Counted from the first letter of the stretch, positions 1 through 9,355 are shown. The stretch: 64,000 nt of DNA from an uncultured Clostridia bacterium (GCA_947624655.1 CANQLH010000007.1:1-64000); one strand, 5' to 3'. A program made the numbers and translations. The notes: a model not told the origin generated them from the letters alone.

Positions 1-1452
1 TTCTATCAAAGAGTAGAAGAGAAAGGATGCTCTCAGAAATTAGCTCACTATGTATGGGATGTACTTCTAAAAGTACAAAGAGGTTATAGTTTTAATCGTA
101 GTCACTGTTTAGCTTATTCTCTGATTGCATTACAAGAGATGAATCTTTGCTTCAAGTATCCTATTGTTTGTTGGAACTGTGCTTGTCTAATTACAGATAG
201 TGGTGGAACAGAAGAAACAAATGATAAAGGTAAGACTACTGCATATGATAAGATAGCACAAGCCATGGGTAAAATGATACACAGTGGTATTCAGATAGCT
301 CCACCCGATATTAATACATCTTTATATACATTCTCTCCTGATTGTGAGCATGATAAAATCTTATTCGGACTAAGAGGTATTACGAATGTTGGAGAAGATT
401 TAATTCAGAAGATTATGAACAATAGACCATATGTGTCTATCTTAGATTTTATGAACAAAGTAAGTCCTACTAAGCCAGCAATGATAGCCTTAATTAAAGG
501 TGGCGCTTTCGATAATTTGTGCCCACGTATGGATGCAATGGTAGAATATTTATGGTTGACTTGTGATAAGAAGAAAAGACTTACATTACAGAATCTTCCT
601 GGCTTAATTCGATACCATCTGCTACCAACAACAGATGATTATGAATATCCATATAAAGTATATGAGTTTAATAGATACTTAAAGGATGCGTGCGTGAGCC
701 CTAATAATTTAGATAATTTTGTTTTAGATGGTCGTTGTATTGATTTCTTAGCAGAGATTGGTCACGAAGATTTGACTTTCGAGAATGAAGGTCAGTGGTT
801 TATGAATAAGAAATCGTGGGATAAAATATATCAAAGTTATATGGATACATATAGGGCATGGATAGCATCAGATAAAGATGGTATTCTTAATCAGCTTAAT
901 GACACTATTTTTATGGCTGATTGGGAGAAATATGCCAAAGGTAATATGTCATCTTGGGAAATGGAAGCTCTATGTTTCTATTATCACGAACATGAATTAG
1001 CCAATGTAGATATGAACCGATACGGTTTAGTAGATTTTGATAATTTGCCAGAAGAGCCAATCGTTGAAAGAATGTATAAAGGTATTCCTATCTTTAAACT
1101 ATTTAATATTTGTGGTACTTGTGTAGCAAAAAATAAAGATAAGAGTACAGCTTATATTTTAACTACATCAGGAGTAGTCCCAATTAAATTCCGTAAAGAG
1201 CATTTTAGTTTATTTAATTCTCAAATATCTCAAAAGAATCCCGATGGAACGAAAACTGTCATAGAACGTTCTTGGTTTAATAGAGGTAATATGATAATTG
1301 TTAAAGGAATACGCAGAGGCGATGAATTTGTTGCCAAAAAATATGCAAAAAGTGGCGGTCATCAACTCTATCATATAGATAAAATTAATCCAGATGGAAC
1401 GCTATCAATACGTTCAGAAAGACTACAAGGAGAAGAAGAAGACGATGAGTAA
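1..1452 (+). CDS. DNA polymerase III alpha subunit, C-terminal part (5' truncated by window)
   Basis: The frame is open from base 1 to a TAA at 1450-1452, so the gene starts outside the window. The first residues, around RGYSFNRSHCLAYSLIALQ, match the well-conserved fingers/helical region of bacterial family C polymerases. They are followed by a helix-hairpin-helix-like stretch (GLRGITNVGEDLIQKI) and FMNKVSPTKPAMIALIKGGAFD, both typical of the C-terminal half of PolIII alpha. The enzyme replicates the phage genome. There is no in-frame TAG in the 484 codons seen. The stop overlaps the ATG of the kinase gene, which indicates an operon. PolC and DnaE types cannot be separated from this part alone. 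Confidence 0.9.
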   Translation, partial: FYQRVEEKGCSQKLAHYVWDVLLKVQRGYSFNRSHCLAYSLIALQEMNLCFKYPIVCWNCACLITDSGGTEETNDKGKTTAYDKIAQAMGKMIHSGIQIAPPDINTSLYTFSPDCEHDKILFGLRGITNVGEDLIQKIMNNRPYVSILDFMNKVSPTKPAMIALIKGGAFDNLCPRMDAMVEYLWLTCDKKKRLTLQNLPGLIRYHLLPTTDDYEYPYKVYEFNRYLKDACVSPNNLDNFVLDGRCIDFLAEIGHEDLTFENEGQWFMNKKSWDKIYQSYMDTYRAWIASDKDGILNQLNDTIFMADWEKYAKGNMSSWEMEALCFYYHEHELANVDMNRYGLVDFDNLPEEPIVERMYKGIPIFKLFNICGTCVAKNKDKSTAYILTTSGVVPIKFRKEHFSLFNSQISQKNPDGTKTVIERSWFNRGNMIIVKGIRRGDEFVAKKYAKSGGHQLYHIDKINPDGTLSIRSERLQGEEEDDE

Positions 1453-1999
1453 AAGCGTTATAGCTTTGATGGGTAAAGCTGGAAGTGGAAAGGACACTAT
1501 TCTCCATACTATTATGAAGAAGTGTCCAAACACTTTTAATGAGATTGTAAGTTGTACTACTCGTCCACCAAGAGAAGGAGAAGTGGATGGCATAAACTAC
1601 TATTTCATTACAGAGGAAGAGTTTGCAGAAAGAATCAAAAGAGGAGATATGCTTGAATACACAGGCTTTAATGGCTGGTTTTATGGTACTGATAAGTCTC
1701 AGTTATCTGATAATAAAGTCAATATCGGAGTCTTTAATCCCACTGGAGTAAGAGCATTACAACAGGACCCAACAATAGCACTCCAAGTGTATTACGTGCG
1801 GGCGCCCGCTAAACAGCGGCTATTAAGGCAGCTCAATAGAGAAGAAGACCCAAATGTAAAGGAGATTATACGCCGCTTCTCCGCGGATGAAGCAGATTTC
1901 TTGGATATTGATAAGACGATTCGCTCTTATCATCTTCATAATTATAACGCTTTGGATATAGATGGCTGCGCCGATATTATTATTGGGCAAAACAAATAA
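1445..1999 (+). CDS. gmk: Guanylate kinase-like nucleoside monophosphate kinase
   Basis: An 184-residue protein with a P-loop near the N-terminus (GKAGSGKDT) and the guanylate-kinase signature SCTTRPPREGEVDGINYYF, followed by FITEEEFAERIKRGDMLEYTGFNGWFYGT, the GMP-binding region. It phosphorylates GMP/dGMP in the cytoplasm and so feeds the phage polymerase. The chosen ATG at 1445 overlaps the stop of the polymerase gene by 8 bases and sits behind the purine-rich GGAGAAGAAGA. Family length is about 200 residues, so the protein is complete. No TAG codon is used. The substrate could be a different nucleotide, because phage kinases of this fold vary. Confidence 0.88.
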   Translation: MSKSVIALMGKAGSGKDTILHTIMKKCPNTFNEIVSCTTRPPREGEVDGINYYFITEEEFAERIKRGDMLEYTGFNGWFYGTDKSQLSDNKVNIGVFNPTGVRALQQDPTIALQVYYVRAPAKQRLLRQLNREEDPNVKEIIRRFSADEADFLDIDKTIRSYHLHNYNALDIDGCADIIIGQNK

Positions 2000-2057
2000 A
2001 ATTATTTAGTATATTTTTCATATACATTGAGTAATCTTTAAAGGAGGATTATATCAT

Positions 2058-2474
2058 ATGTATTGTATTTATTTACATCGTAATAAGATAAATAATAAAG
2101 TTTATATTGGTTAGACAAAATATGGTGACAATCCGAATAAGAGATGGGCCTATGGGCAAGGATATAAACAGAACGCTCAATTCTATTCTGATATTGTCAC
2201 GTATGGGTGGGATAATTTCACACATGAAATTCTGGCTAATGATTTAACTCTTGAACAAGCGAATGAGTTAGAAAAAGAATATATAAAACAGTATCATGCA
2301 ACCAATCCAGAATTTGGTTATAATCAGTCTATCGGCGGAAATAATTGTGAAAAAATTGCTGATAGAAATGGATATTATGATTTCTTGTTGCCTAAGCAAA
2401 AAACCATTAACGTTGTTACAACTTGGTATAATGACGCAAAAGGTGTACTTAGACGTAAAGTTACATTAATTTAA
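2058..2474 (+). CDS. Free-standing GIY-YIG homing endonuclease
   Basis: 138 residues. The N-terminus MYCIYLHRNKINNKVYIG then TAG then TKYG is the GIY-YIG nuclease core, and the TAG at 2112-2114 stands exactly where family members have Gln or a similar residue (VYIGQT). Downstream are WDNFTHEIL and an ELEKEYI helix containing the catalytic Glu region, then YNQSIGGNN. The ribosome site AAGGAGG lies 9 bases before the ATG. Read with the standard code the gene would stop after 18 codons. It sits directly upstream of nrdD, which carries an intron with a second GIY-YIG nuclease, so it probably spreads into this neighbourhood by homing. Target site unknown. Confidence 0.87.
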
Positions 2475-2495
2475 TCAAAAAGGAGTGTTTCTGAT

Positions 2496-5400
2496 ATGAT
2501 ACAAATTAAAAAGAGAAACGGTATTTTAGTACCCTTTGATAAGCAACGTATTATTGATGCTATAAATAACGCTTTTGTCGAAGTTGATGGAACTCTGTAT
2601 GAAGATGAAACAGCTTAGGACATTGCGGATGAGATTGCCTATAAACTTGCTCATACAGATGAAATAAAATCTGTTGAAGACATTCAAGACTGGGTGGAAG
2701 ATTTCTTAATGCAATCTGAGCGTCGTGATGTTGCTAAATCCTATGTAAGATATAGATATAAAAGAGAAGTTGCTCGTAAGGGTGGAGACGACTTCTTGAG
2801 AGCTTATTCCCAAAAGATTAATGCAGAAGATATTGAGAATCAAAACGCCAATGTGGATGAACTTTCATTCGGTGGACGTGTAGGCGCAGGTTCTGACCTT
2901 ATGATGAAACAATATGCCTTAGATTATTGTGTCTCTAGCATGGCCCGCCGCAATCACCTAAACAACGAGATATATATTCACGACTTATCTGCTTATGCAG
3001 TTGGTACACACAACTGTTTATCTATTCCTTTTGATGATTTGCTCGCTAAAGGATTTAATACAAGACAGACGGACGTGCGGCCAGCTGGCTCTGTGAATAC
3101 CGCTTTCCAGCTTGTTGCCGTTATTTTTCAGCTACAAAGTCTCCAACAATTTGGTGGAGTAAGTGCTACGCATCTTGATTGGACAATGGTTTCCTATGTG
3201 CGAAAGAGCTTTTATAAACACTTGATGGATGGATATAGATACTTTGAAGGAATTGAAAACCCTCGTAGTATTATGTATCAAGGTACTGCGGAAGATTTTT
3301 GGACGCAGTATGTTGGAATCGGAGATAAAGACTTAAGAGCAGCACATCCGCAAGCCTATAATTATGCAATGGAGCAGACTGAAAGAGAAGTCCATCAGGC
3401 GGTAGAAGGTTTATATCACAATCTTAATACACTCTAGAGTCGTAGCGGTAATCAATTGCCATTCACGTCAATCAACTATGGCACTTGCACTCTTCCAGAG
3501 GGTAGAATGATTACAAATGCGCTTCTTGATGTTTCTATCGAAGGTCTTGGTAAATTACATAAAACAAGCATCTTCCCATGCGGGATTTTCCAGTGCATGA
3601 AGGGCGTTAACCGCAAACCTGGCGACCCTAACTATGACTTATTCAGAAAGGCTTTACGCAGTACAGCTACTCGTCTGTATCCTAACTATGCGAATGTAGA
3701 CTGGAGTGGTAATGCAGGATATGACATTAATGACCCTTGCACGTACTTTAGTACCATGGGTAAGCGTAAACTACAGCCCATGTAAAACCTTTTGAACCTC
3801 GCCCGAGGGTGTGCGAATTTCCAAAATTTGGAAATCGCGCTAACGGCTAGATCCCACGTGGATGAGGCCGTGCTAAGTAACTTAACAAAAATTTTTGGAC
3901 GAACTAAGATAAACAACCTTTCACAGTTCTTATATACTATGTAAGGGTGCGGCACCCTTAATATTTATCAACAAGGAGCATATGCCATGTTTATCTATAA
4001 GATTACTAATACAGTGAATAACAAGGTCTATATAGGCCAAACCATTAGACCCGTAGAAGATAGATTCGCAAGACATATAAACGATGCGATGAATTGTAAG
4101 TTAGACACCCATTTTGCTAGAGCTATTCGTCTTTATGGTCCAGACAAATTCCATATTGAAGTAATAGATACAGCTACTTCACAAGATGAATTAACATAGA
4201 AAGAACACGATTGGATTGTTCGCTATAACTCGGTTGAAGAGGGATATAACGAAACTGATGCAATCAGTAAATGTGGCGGAAATACTTACAAAAGTAAGAC
4301 AGACGAAGAAATGCAAGCTATTAAAGAAAAGATAAGGGACAGTAAATTAGGAGGAAGGAATCCACATGCCTCCAAGATAAAATGCAAGAATGTAGAAACA
4401 GGCAAGGAGTATTTCTTTGATAGCATGGCCGATGGTGAAAGATTTTTCAAGGCTACTAATCATCAATTCATAAGTCGAAGATGTCGTGGCGAAGTAACTA
4501 ACCTATATGAAGGTAAGTGGATGTTTGCATATCAAGACCAAGAATATGGGCAATATTCAGCAATTCCAAATGCTAAACGAGCTAAGCGAGTAGAAGTTAT
4601 AAATACTGACACTGGCGAACGCATAATCTGTAACACTGGAAATGAAGCAGATAGATATTGCGGATTTGGAATTGGCTATACATCGAAAAAACTCAAAGGT
4701 GAATGTAAACAGTTCACACGCAATTAGTATCAAGTAAGTTTGTTAAGTTAAAAGTGTATCGACTATCCCTGATGAATGTAAGGGAGTAGGACCGGAGATA
4801 GGCACCGGTCCGAAGCGGAAGGCTATCAAAAGATAGATGATATAGTCAGTACCAATGGCAACATTGGATAATATGTGTAGAACTGCTAATGGATGGGATA
4901 TAAATGGATTGGGCCAACGTAAAGATGGCCGTGGAAATATCTGTCCTGTAACCATCATTCTTCCTACTCTTGCTATGGAAGCAACAGAGAAGTATGCAAA
5001 TTGCGATTATTATGACGCTAGAGATGGTATTGCTTCTTTTATGGACTTACTCGACCAGAAAATCCATGAAGCTAAAGATATGCTGCTTGAACGTTTTGAA
5101 TATATTTGCGCGCAGCCGGCTGGTAGTGCAAAATTCATGTATGAGAATGGCCTAATGGCTGGCTATGATGGTAAGACCACTCGTAGTGCATTACAACATG
5201 GTACTCTAGCTCTTGGCCAGCTTGGACTTGCTGAGTGTTTACAAATTCTTATTGGTAAAGACCATACTACTCCTGAAGGTATGGAACTTGCGAAGAGAAT
5301 CGAGCAACTCTTTAAGACTCGCTGTGCAGAGTTCAAAGAGCAATATAAGTTGAACTTTGGTGTTTATTATACTCCAGCCGAGAATCTCTGCTATACTGCT

Positions 5401-5859
5401 ATGAAGGCTTTTAAGAAGAAGTATGGAGAGATTCCTAATGTCTCTGATAGAGACTACTTTACTAATTCCATACATGTACCGGTGTGGCATCAAATTTCTC
5501 CATTTGATAAGATTGACATTGAGAGTCAATTAACTGGATATAGTTCTGCTGGCTGCATTACCTATGTTGAACTTCCTAGCGGAATGAAGAATAATATTGA
5601 CGCGCTTGAGATTCTTGTCAACTATGCAATGGACCATGATGTGCCATATTTTGCGATTAATGTCCCATCAGATACTTGCCTTGAGTGTGGATATACTGAT
5701 GAATTTAACGACCATTGCCCAATCTGTGGGAGCAAGAATATCCAGCAGCTAAGAAGAGTTACTGGCTATCTTACTGGTAACTATAAAACAGCTTTTAATT
5801 ATGGTAAAGTTAAAGAAACAGAAGATAGAGTAAAGCACGTAGGAGTGTTAGAGGAATGA
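2496..5859 (+). CDS. nrdD: Anaerobic ribonucleoside-triphosphate reductase, split by a group I intron
   Basis: Two exons, 2496-3761 and 4876-5859, join in frame to a protein of 749 residues. The N-terminus is an ATP-cone (IQIKKRNGILVPFDKQRI). The body has NLNTL-QSRSGNQLPFTSINYGT and CTYFSTMG. After the splice comes CRTANGWDINGLGQRKDGRGN. The C-terminus has the zinc site CLECGYTDEFNDHCPICG and the glycyl-radical loop RRVTGYLTGNYKTAFNYGK. It reduces NTPs to dNTPs without oxygen, using the radical made by NrdG, which is encoded 180 bases downstream. In-frame TAG codons at 2616 and 3435 are read as Gln. Stop is TGA. It implies an anaerobic host. Confidence 0.93.
3762..4875 (+). ncRNA. Group I self-splicing intron inside nrdD
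   Basis: The 1,114-base insert interrupts nrdD between the codons for MG and CRTANG. The 5' exon ends ATGGGT, and the internal guide GCCCAT at 3776-3781 pairs with all six bases, including the expected U-G wobble at the splice site (P1). The intron ends in G at 4875. Near the 3' end GACTAT (4761-4766) and ATAGTC (4842-4847) can form P7, flanking a CCCT/AGGG P8-like hairpin. GGACCGG/CCGGTCC forms a P9-type stem. A nuclease gene occupies 3987-4751, in a position compatible with the P6 loop. T4 nrdD also contains a group I intron (sunY). Confidence 0.9.
3987..4751 (+). CDS. Intron-encoded GIY-YIG homing endonuclease
   Basis: 254 residues if the TAG codons at 4197 and 4725 are read as Gln. The N-terminal nuclease domain starts MFIYKITNTVNNKVYIGQT and continues RFARHINDAM, LYGPDKFHIEVID and EHDWIVRYNS. 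The rest (about residues 110-254) looks like repeated NUMOD-type DNA-binding modules, for example VETGKEYFFDSMADGERFF and NTDTGERIICNTGNEADRY. An AAGGAG site precedes the ATG. It should cut intron-less nrdD alleles and so copy the intron. The TAA at 4749-4751 lies just before the 3' part of the ribozyme core. Confidence 0.88.
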
Positions 5860-6035
5860 GTTATTAGTTAGATTTAGAGAAATTAGGAATCACAGTTAAT
5901 AACTCAGATGGCACAATAAAATCCGCAGAACAAATTCTTCAAGAATTAGCAGATATTTGGAACAAAGTGGGACTAATAAATGCACAACCTACTGAGGAGA
6001 TTAGACTTGGGATAGAAAGATGTAAGGAGGAATAA
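5856..6035 (+). CDS. Small hypothetical protein between nrdD and nrdG
   Basis: 59 residues if the TAG at codon 4 (5865-5867) is Gln: MSYQLDLEKLGITVNNS and onward, ending RLGIERCKEE. The ATG overlaps the nrdD stop (GGAATGAG), and the AAGGAGG site of nrdG lies in its last codons, so nrdD, this gene and nrdG form a tightly packed operon. It is charged, probably helical and has no recognised domain. It might be an nrd accessory protein, but only the position suggests this. Confidence 0.6.
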
Positions 6036-6038
6036 ACC

Positions 6039-6560
6039 ATGAAATATGCAGGTATTATATATAACGATTTCGCGGCAGCCCCTGGCGTAAGTCTATCTTT
6101 CTATACCCAGGGGTGCCATTTCCATTGTCTCGGATGTCATAATCCTCAAACCTGGGATTTTGAAGGCGGTAGAGAATTTACACAAGACACATTAAAATCA
6201 ATTATTAAAGGATTAAGAGCTAATGGCATCAAGAGAAGTCTAGCTATCCAGGGTGGTGAACCTCTATGTCCAGAAAATTTATTCTTGACAGATTTAATTA
6301 TTACAACTGTCAAAGAGAAGTATCCTGATACAGAGATTTATTTATGGACAGGATATGTATATGAAGATTTAAAGAATAATGGTAACACACATCTTCAGCA
6401 TATACTATCTGAGATAGACGTACTCATTGATGGGCCTTTTATTCTCGCCCAACGAGATATTACTCTTCCTCTACGCGGTAGCCGCAATCAAAGAGTGTGG
6501 AATACGCGGACCGATCGGGTTAGCGGGTCGCCGCAATCTTCGTTGACTTAGGACAAATAA
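6039..6560 (+). CDS. nrdG: Anaerobic ribonucleotide reductase activating protein (radical SAM)
   Basis: 173 residues. The radical-SAM cluster motif is CHFHCLGCHNPQTWDF (Cys-x3-Cys-x2-Cys), preceded by SLSFYTQG and followed by the AdoMet-binding AIQGGEPL. EIYLWTGYVYEDL and IDVLIDGPFILAQRD also fit NrdG. It generates the glycyl radical on NrdD. The ending is odd. After the conserved LRGSRNQRVW the usual tail is replaced by a short GC-rich segment (about 6505-6545), a TAG read as Gln, and DK. The stop is TAA at 6558. Confidence 0.92.
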
Positions 6561-6590
6561 ATTATTATAATAAAGAAAAAGGAGAAAGAT

Positions 6591-6944
6591 ATGACATTAT
6601 ATGATTTAAATAAGAACGCATATGCTGCTCTTCCTAATATGACAGAGGCAGAAAAACGAGATGCAGTTAGATTAATATGCAATTTTGTAGACAGCGGTGA
6701 TGAAGATTACTTCATGCTATTAAACAATGAATTACATTATTATACTGTTTTTAGATGGGCAGAGAGAAGCGCACATGATGTTGCTGTTTCTGTAATGGAA
6801 ATAGTAAAGGAGCTTAGTCCAAACTTAAAGGCGGTAGAGCGTAATGACGATGGTAGTGCTATTGAATTTTGGCTGACTGATAATGAAAATCAATGTTATA
6901 TGTTTGTACTTTTTGGATATACACAAGGAGTGATAGAAATATGA
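6591..6944 (+). CDS. Hypothetical protein
   Basis: 117 residues starting MTLYDLNKNAYAALPNM, with a good AAAGGAGAAAG ribosome site. The predicted pattern is helical and then beta (YMFVLFGYTQGVIEI). No family is recognised. It overlaps the next gene by 4 bases (ATGA) and lies in the nucleotide-metabolism operon between nrdG and dut. No TAG codons. Confidence 0.65.
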   Translation: MTLYDLNKNAYAALPNMTEAEKRDAVRLICNFVDSGDEDYFMLLNNELHYYTVFRWAERSAHDVAVSVMEIVKELSPNLKAVERNDDGSAIEFWLTDNENQCYMFVLFGYTQGVIEI

Positions 6945-7219
6945 ATGATACCGCTATTGTCTTTGAATACAATCCATTTGAGTATGGTTCGATTCGTTCT
7001 CGTGTCATTCGAGACGGTAAAGTAGAATCTACACAAACTTATAATACTGGAAGTATTGATGATATTGCCGCACTTATTGTCAATTTAGCTTATGGAACTA
7101 GTATTTATAAGTGCGAATTGTTGTGTTCTCCTTCCTACTATAATGAATTACAAAAAATTGTCCAAGACGCAGAAACAAAACAATACTCAACAAATCAAAT
7201 AGTAATGGAGTTATTATAA
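6941..7219 (+). CDS. Hypothetical protein
   Basis: 92 residues, starting MNDTAIVFEYNPFEYGSIRS. The start codon overlaps the preceding stop (ATGA), and the GGAG site is inside the upstream gene, so the two are probably translationally coupled. No family recognised. The sequence alternates beta-like and helical stretches and ends TNQIVMELL. Confidence 0.62.
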   Translation: MNDTAIVFEYNPFEYGSIRSRVIRDGKVESTQTYNTGSIDDIAALIVNLAYGTSIYKCELLCSPSYYNELQKIVQDAETKQYSTNQIVMELL

Positions 7220-7221
7220 TT

Positions 7222-7461
7222 ATGGAATATCTATTAAAAGTAACTAATACATACAGAGTACCAACGGTAGAAGCGGCATTAGCATTGCGCGACCGCCTTG
7301 CTGAGACAAGCTGCGGAGAGCTTACCGCTTTCAGTTATACAACTAAATATATTAAGCAGAAAGGTGAAATTATTGAAGAGTATCAAATCTGTAAGGCGAC
7401 ATTGGAGTTCACCGCAGAGAAAGAACCCTTAGAGATAATACACGCGAGTTACGAGGTATAA
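7222..7461 (+). CDS. Small hypothetical protein
   Basis: 79 residues beginning MEYLLKVTNTYRVPTVEAAL. The core pattern (beta strand, helix with ALRDRLAE, then strands with YTTKYIKQKGEIIEEYQICKATLEF) suggests a small alpha/beta fold. It starts 2 bases after the preceding stop and is followed 4 bases later by dut. No family recognised. Confidence 0.62.
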   Translation: MEYLLKVTNTYRVPTVEAALALRDRLAETSCGELTAFSYTTKYIKQKGEIIEEYQICKATLEFTAEKEPLEIIHASYEV

Positions 7462-7465
7462 AAAC

Positions 7466-8029
7466 ATGATTAAATTCGAGAAAGTTTCAAAATACGCAGA
7501 CGTAGACCTGCCTATGCCGCAGCGTGGCACCGAGGATTCTGCTGGCTATGACTTTGTGGTCGCCGCAGATACAGTAATTCCTCCCATTGATTTCTTAACC
7601 GATAAGATTAGAGATAAAGTTTTCGAGCAGCGTCCCTCATCTGACTACTATGGTTTCATCAATCCTTTGACTCTTGATGAAATGGCAAAGATTACCAAAG
7701 AGCTTAAAGCGAAGCCAACACTTGTGTCTACTGGTATGAAGTGCCATCTTGATAGTGGTACTTACCTAGAACTTAGTGTTCGTAGTTCTACTCCTCTCAA
7801 GCACTGGATTATTCTTGCTAACTCGGTAGGAGTAATTGACGCTGACTATTGTGATAACCCTGATAATGAGGGTGAAATATTCTTCCAATTAATTAATCTA
7901 TCACCTTTTGCTATTAAACTGCGCAGAGGCGATAAGATTGGTCAAGGTATCATTAAACCATTCTTGACCACAGATGATGACCAGGCTAGCGGCCAACGCT
8001 TGGGCGGTTTTGGTTCTACTTCTCAATGA
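7466..8029 (+). CDS. dut: dUTP diphosphatase (trimeric type)
   Basis: 187 residues with the five dUTPase motifs in order: AGYDF (motif 1), LSVRSST (2, with V instead of the usual G), VGVIDADYCDN then GEIFF (3, the catalytic Asp is present), RGDKIGQGI (4) and the P-loop-like RLGGFGSTSQ (5). It hydrolyses dUTP to dUMP and keeps uracil out of phage DNA. Between motifs 1 and 2 is an insertion of about 50 residues (IDFLTDKIRDKVF and following), longer than in standard dUTPases. The TGA stop overlaps the next ATG. Confidence 0.9.
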   Translation: MIKFEKVSKYADVDLPMPQRGTEDSAGYDFVVAADTVIPPIDFLTDKIRDKVFEQRPSSDYYGFINPLTLDEMAKITKELKAKPTLVSTGMKCHLDSGTYLELSVRSSTPLKHWIILANSVGVIDADYCDNPDNEGEIFFQLINLSPFAIKLRRGDKIGQGIIKPFLTTDDDQASGQRLGGFGSTSQ

Positions 8030-8529
8030 GTAAAACTATACTCGCTTTTGATTAGGCGAGTAAAATCTCTGGTTATGCCGTCTTTATAGATGGTAAATTA
8101 GAGACGTATGGCAAGTTTACATTCGATGACGTAGATATAGATGTAAGATTAGTAAAGATTAGAAATAAGATAATCGAATTAGTACAGTAGTATAATCCCA
8201 CAGAAGCAGTTTATGAAGATATACAATAGCAAGAGAATGTATAGACATTTAAGACCCTCGCGGAAGTTTATGGAGTTCTCTCAGAAGTATTAGAGGAACT
8301 TCATATAAAACATTCATCTGTACTTGCCTCTTCATGGAAATCCTCATTGGGGATTAAGGGCCGCAATCGACCAGAATAGAAGCGAAACGCTCAATAGTAT
8401 GTTATAGACCACTATGGTATTAAACCTACACAAGACGAGTGTGATGCAATATGTATTGGTTTGTTCAAAGTGAACCAATCTGCTAATGACTGGTCAGAAC
8501 AAATTAAAATGATAATGAAACCCCTTTAA
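8026..8529 (+). CDS. RuvC-like Holliday-junction resolvase, six TAG=Gln codons
   Basis: 167 residues, visible only when TAG is read as Gln (six times, the first at codon 10, 8053-8055). The motifs fit a phage RuvC family: ILAFDQASKISGYA with the first catalytic Asp, AVYEDIQ with a Glu, KTLAEVYGVL, SSWKSSLGIKGRNRPEQK, and DECDAICIGL with the final catalytic Asp. It would resolve recombination or replication branches before packaging. It overlaps dut (TCAATGAG) and ends inside the hairpin at 8521. With the standard code it would stop after nine residues. Confidence 0.88.
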
Positions 8530-8560
8530 TATAATATCTGAGAAATTTATATTAAAGGGG
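8521..8560 (+). terminator. 14-bp inverted repeat at the resolvase stop
   Basis: CCCCTTTAATATAA (8521-8534) and its exact complement (8547-8560) enclose a 12-base loop. The left arm contains the stop codon of the resolvase gene. No U-run follows, so this may be a processing or attenuation hairpin, or an operator, rather than a strong terminator. The ribosome site of the next gene is close behind it. Confidence 0.55.
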
Positions 8561-8571
8561 CTGAAAGCGAA

Positions 8572-9006
8572 ATGATACTTGAAATAATAATTAAATATTG
8601 GGTAGAATTTTTCTTAGGCTTAGTTGCTACTGGCTTAGGTATTGCCTGCAAAAAAATATATAAAATGTATAAGAATGAGAAAACGCATCAAAAGACAAAA
8701 GAAGAACAAGAATTTCACGATAGTATTGAAAATCTAATAAAAGAAGGTAACGAGTAGAATAAGAAGGATAAGGAAGAACTTCAAGAACAGATTAATATTG
8801 TCAAAAATGGCGTATTAAGTATTCAAAAGAAGAACTTTGAAGAGGATTGCAGAGCATTACTTGAAGAAGGTCATAGCATTACTTTAGATGAATTTGAAAA
8901 CCTACAAGAAGAGCATACTACATATAAAAGTCTCGGTGGAAACCATGATGGAGATACGCTCTTTGACATGGCAATTAAGAAAGCAACTAATGACCTCACA
9001 GATTGA
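8572..9006 (+). CDS. Membrane-anchored coiled-coil protein
   Basis: 144 residues with one TAG=Gln at 8755-8757. Residues about 5-25 (IIIKYWVEFFLGLVATGLGI) form a single transmembrane helix. The rest is strongly charged and helical (KNEKTHQKTKEEQEFHDSI, KKDKEELQEQINIVKNG), consistent with a coiled coil, and ends with a conserved-looking SLGGNHDGDTLF motif. Similar small proteins are common in Firmicute phages and sometimes lie near lysis genes, but its function is not known to me. It is the last gene before the terminator at 9014. Confidence 0.72.
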
Positions 9007-9013
9007 AACGAAA

Positions 9014-9053
9014 AAATCGGGAGACTATATTTCAAGTCTCCCGATTTCTTTTT
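9014..9053. terminator. Bidirectional intrinsic terminator between convergent operons
   Basis: A 13-bp stem (9014-9026 with 9035-9047) around an 8-base loop. A T-rich tract (CTTTTT) follows on the plus strand and an A-rich tract (AAAA) precedes it, giving U-runs in both directions. It separates the plus-strand replication operon from the minus-strand operon that ends here. Confidence 0.85.
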
Positions 9054-9355
9054 AATCTATTAAAGATTTTATTCGTAGTATAAATTATTTCTTGCCCGTA
9101 AGTAGCTATTAAATCTGCTAATAACTCTTCCTATTCAATCGTTAAGTCCATATTATAACTAAACATTGCGGCGTGCGCGATTTCGTGACATAGTACCTTT
9201 TTAATCATGTTCGGTGGTAGATTCTCATATATATAAATGGTTTTTGCATTATCGTCACAAGCACCAATAGTCAAGCTACCATCGCTTCTGAAAAGGGCGG
9301 GATGATTGGAAGATGTAAATACAATCCTCCAATCTTCCCCATTAATATTAAACAC
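9032..9355 (-). CDS. Putative zinc metallopeptidase (HExxH)
   Basis: 107 residues if the TAG at 9131-9133 is Gln. The central motif is CHEIAHAAMF, the HExxH zinc-binding and catalytic site seen in SprT/ImmA-like peptidases. Upstream are short strands (DWRIVFTSSN, NAKTIYIYENL). After the TAG it continues EEELLADLIATYGQEII, a helix rich in acidic residues that could supply the third zinc ligand. It starts with GTG overlapping the preceding stop. The last codons run into the terminator stem at 9035-9047. Its target is unknown. Confidence 0.72.

Noticed and set aside
3942-3960. A perfect hairpin TAAGGGTGC-G-GCACCCTTA as a transcription terminator inside nrdD
   Set aside because: No U-run follows, and it lies within the group I intron just before the nuclease gene, where intron structure is expected.
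2058-8529. Pseudogenes in the replication region (fragmented RuvC, nrdD and GIY-YIG genes)
   Set aside because: The breaks are all TAG, sited at Gln-compatible positions, with intact domains on both sides. The break in nrdD at 3783 is explained by the intron.
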